DNA of 64,000 bases from Dehalococcoidia bacterium (GTDB taxonomy: Bacteria > Chloroflexota > Dehalococcoidia > SpSt-223). The position numbers were made by a program, and so were the translations under genes. The notes under the pieces are model-generated. The model was not told the origin of the DNA. It did not search any database and saw only the letters and a program-made list of their open reading frames with translations. Numbering within the stretch: the stretch's first letter is position 1; every line of letters starts with the position of its first letter. The stretch is taken from positions 624,128-688,127 of the forward strand of contig BPIC01000001.1 in assembly GCA_026003895.1 (NCBI GenBank), written 5' to 3'. This document shows positions 10,801 through 18,697 of this stretch, one piece after another.

Positions 10801-11769
10801 TTACGTCAAGCCGCCGGTGGCGCGCGCGAGCGTCCAGCCCTCCTCGTCTGTTGCTACCGTTCCCGGGAGCGCCTTGGCGCGGCGTGCCTCTTCCAGCGTC
10901 GTGCGCATGAACCGCACGACGTCGCCCGGGGCGCGCTGGGCGAGGTACGGGAGGTCGGCGGCGATGACAATCGCCAGCACTGGATAGCCGCCCGTTGGCT
11001 GCCGGTCGGCGAGCAGGGCGATCGGCTGGCCGTCCCCGGGCACCTGAATTGCGCCGACCGGTAGCCCGACCGATGGAATGTCAGCACGGCGCGGCGCGAG
11101 CTGCGGACCGACGAGGCGGGCGCCCATCCGATTCGACTCGGGCGCGACCTGCCACTCGGCTTTGAGAAGGGTGAGGAACGCCCCCGCCGGGAACAGCGGA
11201 CGATGCGGACCAGGCAGGATGCGGAGCGGTCGATTGAGGCCGAGATCGGCTGCTCCCCAGCGGCCAGCCCGGGCAGGCGCGTCCGGAACGGTGAATGCGG
11301 CGAGGACATCTCCAGCCCGCACGGCGCGGCCGGCTAGGCCGCCGAAACCGCCGGCAAGATCGGTGCTGCGTGTGCCGAGGACGGGCGCAACATCCAGTCC
11401 CCCGGCAACGGCGAGGTAGGCACGGGCGCCGCATCGGCGCTCTCCGAACGAGACGGTAGCGCCGGTCCGCACCGCAACGCTCCAGCCGGGCGCGACTGGT
11501 CGGCCATCGACCGTCATTCCAAGGTCAGCGCCGGCCAGTCCGAGGGTGGTGGAACGAAGGACCCGCAGCACCGGTCCGGTGAGGGTCATCTCGAGGACTG
11601 CAGCATCGTCGGGATTGCCGGCAAGCCGGTTGGCGAGCGCCGCCGACCGCGGATCGAGCGCTCCGCCCGCTGCCACGCCGTAGCGACCGAACCGGGCGCG
11701 CGAGCGCGTCTCCTGCACCGTGGTCAGCAGCCCGCCTGCCATCACCTCGAAGATGGGCGCACTTCTCAC
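10801..11769 (-). CDS. pxpC: 5-oxoprolinase subunit C (biotin-dependent carboxyltransferase family)
   Basis: FEVMAGGLLTTVQETRSRARFGRYGVAAGGALDPRSAALANRLAGN; next to pxpB. Confidence 0.9.
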   Translation of the reverse strand: MRSAPIFEVMAGGLLTTVQETRSRARFGRYGVAAGGALDPRSAALANRLAGNPDDAAVLEMTLTGPVLRVLRSTTLGLAGADLGMTVDGRPVAPGWSVAVRTGATVSFGERRCGARAYLAVAGGLDVAPVLGTRSTDLAGGFGGLAGRAVRAGDVLAAFTVPDAPARAGRWGAADLGLNRPLRILPGPHRPLFPAGAFLTLLKAEWQVAPESNRMGARLVGPQLAPRRADIPSVGLPVGAIQVPGDGQPIALLADRQPTGGYPVLAIVIAADLPYLAQRAPGDVVRFMRTTLEEARRAKALPGTVATDEEGWTLARATGGLT

Positions 11770-12404
11770 GTCACGATGAATCGAACACGATCGCGCGGTG
11801 CGAGGCGCGCCGGCGGGTCTGCCGTTGGGTCAAACAGCGGCTCGTCTGTCCGCCCGATGAGCCGCCAGCCGCCAGGCGTCGCCCGAGGATAGATCCCCGC
11901 CCAGCCATCGGCGAGCGCTACCGATCCCGCCGGGACGCGGACGCGCGGCGTTGCCAGTCGCGGCAGCGCCAAGCAGCGCGGAAGCCCGATCAGATACGGG
12001 AAGCCCGGGGCGAACCCGATGAACGCGACGGTAAGCCGGGTGCTGGCCAGCAGGTCGATCAGCGTTTCGGGCGACATCCCGGCGAGCCGCGCTGTCTCCT
12101 CGAGGTCGGGACCGTCCTCGCCGCCAAAGCGGGCCGCAAGCGCATGCTCCCGCCAGGTTCCGCTGGTGACCGGCTTGGCCAGTGCTGCTCGGGCCGCGGC
12201 CGCGAGCACGTGCTCCTCCACACCGTTCACCTCGACCAGCACGCTGGTTGCCGCGGGTACGACGGCTTCCACCCCAGCCAGCCGCTCAAGCGCCGCCGCG
12301 AGGCCAGCAACACGAAGCGCCACCCGAACGCTCGGCCGGCGCGCGATCTCGATCAGCAGCGCCCGTTCCCCGAAGAGCCGCACCCGCGGCCACCGCTCCT
12401 CCAC
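11766..12404 (-). CDS. pxpB: 5-oxoprolinase subunit B
   Basis: FGERALLIEI, VAFIGFAPGFPYLIGLP, PAGSVALADGWAGIYPRATPGGWRLIGRT; GTG start at 12404 preferred over the ORF-track start at 12452. Confidence 0.88.
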   Translation of the reverse strand: MEERWPRVRLFGERALLIEIARRPSVRVALRVAGLAAALERLAGVEAVVPAATSVLVEVNGVEEHVLAAAARAALAKPVTSGTWREHALAARFGGEDGPDLEETARLAGMSPETLIDLLASTRLTVAFIGFAPGFPYLIGLPRCLALPRLATPRVRVPAGSVALADGWAGIYPRATPGGWRLIGRTDEPLFDPTADPPARLAPRDRVRFIVT

Positions 12405-12412
12405 AGTCCCAT

Positions 12413-12420
12413 GGTATACC
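12413..12420. promoter_or_regulatory. Palindromic GGTATACC, candidate symmetric -10 element between divergent pxpB and pxpA
   Basis: Self-complementary octamer in a 38-bp divergent gap; reads TATACC on both strands. Confidence 0.3.
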
Positions 12421-12442
12421 CTCTTCGGAAAACGAGGCAGCC

Positions 12443-13228
12443 ATGAGCGCAATTATGAGTTATGTAGACTTCAATGCCGACCTCGGCGAGAGCTTTGGCC
12501 GGTGGACCCTCTGCGATGACACCGCTCTGCTCCCCTCGATCTCCAGCGCGAACGTTGCCTGCGGCTTTCATGCTGGTGATCCGGCGATCATCGACGCCAC
12601 TGTCGCCGCGTGTGGTGCGGCTGGGGTCGCCGTCGGCGCCCAGCCGAGCTACCCCGATCTGCAAGGCTTTGGCCGGCGGTCGATGGCGCTCTCCCCGCGG
12701 GAAATCGAACAGATCGTCCTCTATCAGGTGGGCGCGGTTGCTGCGTTCTGCGTCGCACACGGCGTCCCACTGACGCACGTCAAGCCACACGGGGCGCTTT
12801 ACCACGACGCCGTCGCCGATTTTGCCCGTGCGCACGCGATCGCCCGCGCAGTCGCGCGGGGTTGGCCGGGACTCCCGCTCGTCGGGCTTGCCGGCTCGGC
12901 CGCCTTTGAGGAGGCGGCGCGGCGTGAAGGACTGCCGTTCGTACCAGAGGCCTTTGCCGATCGGCGCTATTTGCCGGATGGGTCGCTCCAGCCGCGCTCG
13001 ATCCCCGGCTCGCTGATCGACGATCCGGATGAAGCGGCCGAGCAGGCGCTAACCCTCGCCCGCGACGGGATCGTTCGTTGCGTCGACGGCAGCGTTCTCA
13101 CCGTCCGGGCTGCAACGATCTGCTTCCACAGTGACACCCCGGGGGCGCCGGCGATCGTCGCCGCAGCGCGTCAACGACTCGCCCGCGCTGGGATCGAGGT
13201 CCGCTCCTTCGCCGTCAGAAGTCGGTGA
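12443..13228 (+). CDS. pxpA: 5-oxoprolinase subunit A (LamB/YcsF family)
   Basis: VDFNADLGESFGRWTLCDD, SANVACGFHAGDP, HVKPHGALY. Confidence 0.93.
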   Translation: MSAIMSYVDFNADLGESFGRWTLCDDTALLPSISSANVACGFHAGDPAIIDATVAACGAAGVAVGAQPSYPDLQGFGRRSMALSPREIEQIVLYQVGAVAAFCVAHGVPLTHVKPHGALYHDAVADFARAHAIARAVARGWPGLPLVGLAGSAAFEEAARREGLPFVPEAFADRRYLPDGSLQPRSIPGSLIDDPDEAAEQALTLARDGIVRCVDGSVLTVRAATICFHSDTPGAPAIVAAARQRLARAGIEVRSFAVRSR

Positions 13229-13691
13229 AGCGGAACCATTCCTCGCCGCCGAGCACGCCCTGAATGCGGAGGCGTTGGGGCAGATAGCGGTAGGTGGCGT
13301 GGGCGTCCGGGCCGGTTCGGTCGAGCAGTTCCTGCATCCGCGGTCCACTCTTCAAGACCCGTCGCGCCAAAAGGCGGAGCTTCTCCTCGCCTTCGACCGG
13401 CTCGGCAATCGTGTCTAACTGGATCATCCAACGCATGGGCTCGTGCTCGAGGTGACTCCACGACCAGACGAAGGTCGCCCGCGGATCGTGCGCCAGCTCG
13501 CGCGTCTTGAGATTGCCGGCGCGCGTCAGCGTTTCGAGGACCCAGCCCTGATTGAAGTAACCCATCAGCCGGATACGCGGAAAGCCGCGCGCCGGATAGG
13601 TGATCATCTGGACGTTTTTCATCCGGCTGATATGGTCGAGTGCGATGGCGCGTGCGCGTGCCGCCTCCGATGGTGCCTGTTCGGACATCAT
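13215..13691 (-). CDS. Pyridoxamine 5'-phosphate oxidase-like flavin-binding family protein
   Basis: PRIRLMGYFNQGWVLETLTRAGNLKTRELAHDPRATFVW...YRYLPQRLRIQGV. Confidence 0.75.
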   Translation of the reverse strand: MMSEQAPSEAARARAIALDHISRMKNVQMITYPARGFPRIRLMGYFNQGWVLETLTRAGNLKTRELAHDPRATFVWSWSHLEHEPMRWMIQLDTIAEPVEGEEKLRLLARRVLKSGPRMQELLDRTGPDAHATYRYLPQRLRIQGVLGGEEWFRFTDF

Positions 13692-13794
13692 GCGCCTCCG
13701 CTCGTCGAGTGAAGTCCATCGCTATAATCGCGCAACCATACCACGGAGAGCCGAGCGTGCCGCTGTCGCTTCGCCTTCACCCCGGACCGACACC

Positions 13795-15342
13795 ATGACC
13801 GACCGAGTTGACACCGTGATCGTCGGCGGGGGCACCGCCGGATGTGTGCTTGCCAACCGCCTGTCGTCGAACCCCGCGCACCGCGTTGCGCTGCTAGAAG
13901 CTGGGCCGGACTTCGGACCGGTCGCCGAAGGCCGCTGGCCCGCCGAACTGATCGGCGGGGCCTATGTCGAGAGCGAGTACGACTGGGGTTACGAGGTCAT
14001 CGTCCACGGCCAGCGGCTGCGCTATACGCGTGGACGAGTGATCGGCGGCTCCTCGGCGGTAAACGCGACCGGCATCAACTGGGGGTTGCGGCGCGACTAC
14101 GACGCTTGGGCGGCGGCGGGGAACCCAGGCTGGGGCTTCGACGATCTTGCGCCCTACTTCCGTCTGGTCGAGCGCTTCGAGGGCGATGGCCTGCCGGAGC
14201 GGAGCCGGGACGGAATGCTCCCTGTTACCGCGTCCGAAGCCACCTCGCCATTTCTCGAATCGCTGAAGGAGGCCTACGAAGCGGCAGGTCTGCGTCCGGC
14301 CGACATTGGCGGCCCAGATGCTCTCGAAGGCTACGGCGTGACGACCCGCAACCAGCGCAACGGTCGGCGCATCCATGCCGCCGAAGCCTATCTGGATCCG
14401 GTGCGAAATCGGTCGAACTTGACCATCGTTGACCACGCCCTCGTCGATCGGTTGGAGTGGCGCGACGGTCGGGTAACCGGCGTCCGATACCGGCGGAATG
14501 GCGAGGAGCGGACGATCGAGGCCGGGCGGGTCGTCCTTGCTGCTGGGACGATCGGCGACCCGCTGATTCTCCAACGCTCCGGCATCGGCCCAGAGGAGCG
14601 CCTGCGAGTGCTCTTGCCGCGAGGCAGCGCCATCCATCCGCTTGCCGGCGTCGGCCGGAACCTGCACGATCATTTCGGGACGCGCGCCTTCTACCGACCG
14701 TCGCTCCAGTTCTACCAGCTCCTCGCGGAGCGCAACCCTGACCTGCCGCCCGATGGGCGATTTGCCCTCGCGGCGCGGGTCCGTAGCGCACGCAGTCTCG
14801 ACGCCTACGACCTGAATATCGGCATCACCCACACCGCCCGTCCGACTCGGCACTCCAACCCGCTCGCGCCATTGCCCGATGTCATCAGCGCGATTATCTT
14901 CCTCGTTCACCTGAAGGGCACTGGATCGGTCGAGATCTCCGGCCCCGACCCGTCCGACCCGCCCATCATCGACCCTGGCATCGGTGACAACGACGATATC
15001 GAGGCAGTTGCCCGCGGGGTTGAGTGGGTGCGCTCGCGCTTCGCTCACCGCTCGATGTGGGAGTGGATCGGACTCGAGGAGCTTCCTGGCCCGGCCGTGA
15101 ATGGCCCCTCGATCCGGGCGTGGGTGCGCAACCATCTCGCGCTTTACCACCATCCGACCGGCACCTGCAAGATGGGGCCAGCGAGCGACCCGACCGCCGT
15201 TGTGGACCACACTGGCAAGGTGCACGGCTTCGACAACCTCTATGTCGCCGACGCCGCGATCATGCCAAGCATTCCTCGGGGGATGATCGTGCTGACGGTG
15301 TATGCCATCGCCGAGAAGATAGCCGCAGGGCTGGCCGCCTAG
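13795..15342 (+). CDS. GMC-family FAD-dependent oxidoreductase
   Basis: DTVIVGGGTAGCVLANRLS...LLEAGP, GRVIGGSSAVNATGINWG, YHHPTGTCKMGP, LYVADAAIMPSIPRG; start at 13795. Confidence 0.92.
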   Translation: MTDRVDTVIVGGGTAGCVLANRLSSNPAHRVALLEAGPDFGPVAEGRWPAELIGGAYVESEYDWGYEVIVHGQRLRYTRGRVIGGSSAVNATGINWGLRRDYDAWAAAGNPGWGFDDLAPYFRLVERFEGDGLPERSRDGMLPVTASEATSPFLESLKEAYEAAGLRPADIGGPDALEGYGVTTRNQRNGRRIHAAEAYLDPVRNRSNLTIVDHALVDRLEWRDGRVTGVRYRRNGEERTIEAGRVVLAAGTIGDPLILQRSGIGPEERLRVLLPRGSAIHPLAGVGRNLHDHFGTRAFYRPSLQFYQLLAERNPDLPPDGRFALAARVRSARSLDAYDLNIGITHTARPTRHSNPLAPLPDVISAIIFLVHLKGTGSVEISGPDPSDPPIIDPGIGDNDDIEAVARGVEWVRSRFAHRSMWEWIGLEELPGPAVNGPSIRAWVRNHLALYHHPTGTCKMGPASDPTAVVDHTGKVHGFDNLYVADAAIMPSIPRGMIVLTVYAIAEKIAAGLAA

Positions 15343-16715
15343 CGGTTGGCGATCGGGACGAACACTTGGGTCGAGGCGGAGCGCGGCCCGGAGCCGCCGG
15401 GTGCGCCTGGCTGGACCGGCTTGGCAGGTGCGCGGTAGGCCGGCGCGGCGGTCCGCGTGGCCGTCGGAGTTCCTTGTGGTTTTGGCGTCGCGGGCGGCGG
15501 TGTCGATGTGGGGGGTGACGGCGTCGGCGTTGGCTCCAGCAGCGGAAGACCCGTTGCCCGCCGCGCCCACGCCGCGGCGTCGATCCGGCCCGCGCCGAAC
15601 TCGTCGTCGCGCCCGGCTAGGCCCAGATCCACACTCGATTCAAGGATCTGCTGGCGCACTTGCGCTGCGGTGAGCGTCGGTGTTCGCGACCAGACGAGGG
15701 CGGCCAGCCCGGCAACCATCGGCGAGGACATCGACGTGCCGGACATCGTGAGGTACCCGCCGCCACGATAGGTGCTCAAGATGCCAACGCCGGGGGCGGC
15801 GACGCCGACTTGGCTCCCCCGCGTGCTAAAGGTCGCCCGCCGGTCGGAGGCATCGGTTGCCCCGACCGCCAGTACGCCCGACGACGCGCCAGGATAGACG
15901 GCCATATTCCCGCTGGCGCCGGTGTTGCCAGCTGAGGCGATGATGAGCATCCCCGCAGCGGTCGCGCGGTCGATCGCCTCTTGGAGGGCTGGCGAGTTGA
16001 CGGTGGTCCCGAGGCTGATGTTGACGATCTTGGCGCCGCGCTCGCGGGCGTAGTCGATCGCGAGGATGAGGTCCGACCCGTAGCCCGATCCGCTTGCGTT
16101 CAGCACCTTGATCGGCAGGATACTGACGCCCCAAGCCATCCCGGCAATTCCCGACCGATTGTTGCCAGCAGCGGCGATGATGCCGGTGACGTGAGTGCCA
16201 TGACCATAGTCGTCGTTCGTGGCGGCGTTCGAATCGACGAAACTCCAACCGGGGAGCAAGCGGCCAGCGAACTCAGGATGCGTCAGGTCGACGCCCGAGT
16301 CGATCACCGCGACGGTGATTGTCGATGTTCCCGTGATGACTGTCCAAGCGACGGGTGCGCCGATTTTGGAGAGCGCCCACTGTTCTGGATAGCGAGGATC
16401 GTTCGGCTCGGCCTGCGCGTGCACCGGGAAGTCTCGCTCGACGTGACGCACCGCTGGGTCGCGCCAGAGCGCTTCGAGGGCGGCCTGCTCGCCGCCTGGC
16501 GGTGGTTCGAGGATCGCGATGCCCTCGCCGAGAGCGCGGTGGGTGGTCCCGGCTGGCGGACGGTAAAGCGGCCCCTTCGCCGTCGGGTCGTAGAGGACGA
16601 TCAGCCGGCCAGAGGGATTGTCAGCCTCCGCAGCCTGGCCGACCGGGATCCGAACGACCGGGAGGACGAGTCCAATGGCGAGGACGAGACCTAGGAAGAG
16701 AACACCGGGTCGCAT
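15339..16715 (-). CDS. Secreted S8 subtilisin-like serine peptidase with Pro/Thr-rich C-terminal tail
   Basis: Signal peptide; catalytic VIDSGVD, HGTHVTG, GTSMSSPMVAG; PTPTPSPPTSTPPP tail. Confidence 0.93.
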   Translation of the reverse strand: MRPGVLFLGLVLAIGLVLPVVRIPVGQAAEADNPSGRLIVLYDPTAKGPLYRPPAGTTHRALGEGIAILEPPPGGEQAALEALWRDPAVRHVERDFPVHAQAEPNDPRYPEQWALSKIGAPVAWTVITGTSTITVAVIDSGVDLTHPEFAGRLLPGWSFVDSNAATNDDYGHGTHVTGIIAAAGNNRSGIAGMAWGVSILPIKVLNASGSGYGSDLILAIDYARERGAKIVNISLGTTVNSPALQEAIDRATAAGMLIIASAGNTGASGNMAVYPGASSGVLAVGATDASDRRATFSTRGSQVGVAAPGVGILSTYRGGGYLTMSGTSMSSPMVAGLAALVWSRTPTLTAAQVRQQILESSVDLGLAGRDDEFGAGRIDAAAWARRATGLPLLEPTPTPSPPTSTPPPATPKPQGTPTATRTAAPAYRAPAKPVQPGAPGGSGPRSASTQVFVPIANR

Positions 16716-16900
16716 GCCGCCCGCGCGCTCGGGAGAATTTCGCCGCCCGGCTCGCGGGTTCGGCGGTGCCGAATGAGCGCTCCTAGACGCTATTTCGGCG
16801 GGGCCCCGGCTCTTCCGAAGGGGGTACGCCGCTCAGCGGCGCGTGCACGGACCAGAATTACTACCCCGGCCTGAGAACGAGGGTCTCCCCCGGACGGGTG

Positions 16901-17695
16901 CTAGCGCCGGTAGTTCCAGCCTTCCGAGCGGTAGAACGCAGTCAGCGCGGCGACCCGCTCTCGCTCGCCGGGGGTCAGCGCAGCGGGCGTGAGCGCTCCG
17001 ACGACCGCCCGGAACGCGTCGACGATGGCGGCGCAGAGTGCCTGCCACGTGGGTGGCGGCTGCAACACCTCGTCGAGTGCGGTCGCCTCGCGGGTGAGCG
17101 CCGCGACGAGCGCCTCCCGGTCAGCGACCGCCAGCCGTTCGGCAAGAGCGCGGCGGTCGAGCGAGAGCGGAATGCTGCCGTGTTGAAGCAGCGCCCCGGA
17201 GCGCCGGACCTGAGCGCTGCCAACGAGCTTGCGGCCACCGGCGGTCAGCTCATACGGCGACGCGGTGTCGTAGCAGGCCGGCCCGCTCGGCCGGGGAGTG
17301 CGCCGGCCAGTCGGGGCAACGGCGAGACCGGCGACGCTGATTTGTGTCAGCCCCGCGGCGAGTGCCGCGGCAATTCGCCGGTAAGCCGGGCCGATTCCGC
17401 CGACGACGAACGGGTCGTCCTCGCGAGCGACAACAGCGTAGGTCAGCTCGCGGTCGTGGAGCAGCGCCCGGCCACCGGTAGGACGTCGCACCCAGTCGCG
17501 GCCGGGCAGCCCAGGCGCGAAGAGCGTGCGTTCCACCGATTGGAGTGCACCGATCGAGAGGCAGGGCGGCGCCCATCCATACAAGCGCAAGGTGGGCGGC
17601 GCGTCACCGGCCGCGACCGCCTCCAAGATGGCCGTATCAATCGCCATGTTGGTTGCGCCGTCGGCGGGCGAATCGAGGAGCAGCCGCCAGCTCAC
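16901..17695 (-). CDS. Lipoate-protein ligase A family protein
   Basis: NMAIDTAILEAV, LRLYGWAPPCLSIGALQ, VRRPTGGRALLHDRELTYAVV, KLVGSAQVRRSGALLQHGSI. Confidence 0.88.
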   Translation of the reverse strand: MSWRLLLDSPADGATNMAIDTAILEAVAAGDAPPTLRLYGWAPPCLSIGALQSVERTLFAPGLPGRDWVRRPTGGRALLHDRELTYAVVAREDDPFVVGGIGPAYRRIAAALAAGLTQISVAGLAVAPTGRRTPRPSGPACYDTASPYELTAGGRKLVGSAQVRRSGALLQHGSIPLSLDRRALAERLAVADREALVAALTREATALDEVLQPPPTWQALCAAIVDAFRAVVGALTPAALTPGERERVAALTAFYRSEGWNYRR

Positions 17696-18645
17696 CGCGA
17701 GGGCAACAACTCGGTGATGAGCCGGTCGGCTGCGCTGTAGGGGTCGAGCTTCCGGTCGGCGACCTGATCGACCAGAGCTTCGAACTCTCCGCTGCCGCCG
17801 AGAGCGCGGCTGATCCGGCTGAGCAAACCGGCGCGAACGAGTTCGAGGACCCGGCGCTCCGCCTTGCGGCGGTTGAGTCGGTGAAGCTGGCTGCTCGCCG
17901 CGAGGTAGGCAAAATGCGCCTCGACCTCGTCGAGCAGCTGATCGACCCCCTCGCCGGTGGTGGCGACGGTGCGGACGATCGGCGGCGGCCGGTCGATCGG
18001 TGCGCCGAGCGACAGCATGGCGCTCAATTGCCGAGCCACGCTGTCCGCCCCTTCTCGGTCGGCCTTGTTGACGACGAAAATGTCGGCGATCTCGAGCAGG
18101 CCCGCTTTCATCGCCTGAATGTCGTCGCCGAGCCCAGGCACGAGCACGACGATCGTCGTGTGTGCCTCGCGGACAATGTCGACCTCGGCCTGGCCGACCC
18201 CGACCGTCTCAACGAGGATGACATCGTGGCCGACAGCATCGAGCACCGTGATGACGTCGCCCGTTGTTTCGGCCAGTCCACCAAGCGCCTCCCGCGCCGC
18301 CATCGACTTGATGAAAACGCCCGGATCACCGGAAAGGTCCTGCATCCGAATCCGGTCGCCGAGCACCGCGCCGCCGCTCAAGGGACTGCTTGGATCGACG
18401 GGCACGATCGCCACGCGCTTCCCCCGCCGGCGTAGACCAAGCGCGAGAGCGTTCACCAACGTGCTTTTGCCGGATCCGGGCGCTCCAGTAATGCCGACGA
18501 CGTGTGCCTGACCGGTTTGCGGATAGAGCGCCCGTAACACCGCCCGTCCTTCGGGCGTCCGATCCTCAACGCGTCGCAACACCTGCCCCAACGCCCGTCG
18601 ATCGCCGGCTAGGGCGCGTCCCACGAGCTCCATCACGTCTCCCAT
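17692..18645 (-). CDS. meaB: Methylmalonyl-CoA mutase-associated GTPase MeaB (ArgK family)
   Basis: VGITGAPGSGKSTLVNAL, VPVDPSSPLSGGAVLGDRIRM, ETVGVGQAEVDI, VVNKADREGAD; start at 18645. Confidence 0.92.
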   Translation of the reverse strand: MGDVMELVGRALAGDRRALGQVLRRVEDRTPEGRAVLRALYPQTGQAHVVGITGAPGSGKSTLVNALALGLRRRGKRVAIVPVDPSSPLSGGAVLGDRIRMQDLSGDPGVFIKSMAAREALGGLAETTGDVITVLDAVGHDVILVETVGVGQAEVDIVREAHTTIVVLVPGLGDDIQAMKAGLLEIADIFVVNKADREGADSVARQLSAMLSLGAPIDRPPPIVRTVATTGEGVDQLLDEVEAHFAYLAASSQLHRLNRRKAERRVLELVRAGLLSRISRALGGSGEFEALVDQVADRKLDPYSAADRLITELLPSR

Positions 18646-18697
18646 GACGGGCAATTGTCGCGGATCGGCATGGTGCTCCGCCTCTACACTCCCAGCG

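Noticed and set aside
16828-16842. CGCCGCTCAGCGGCG inverted repeat between the S8 peptidase and lipoate ligase genes
   Set aside because: Short GC-rich dyad without a T-tract; expected by chance in GC-rich intergenic DNA.
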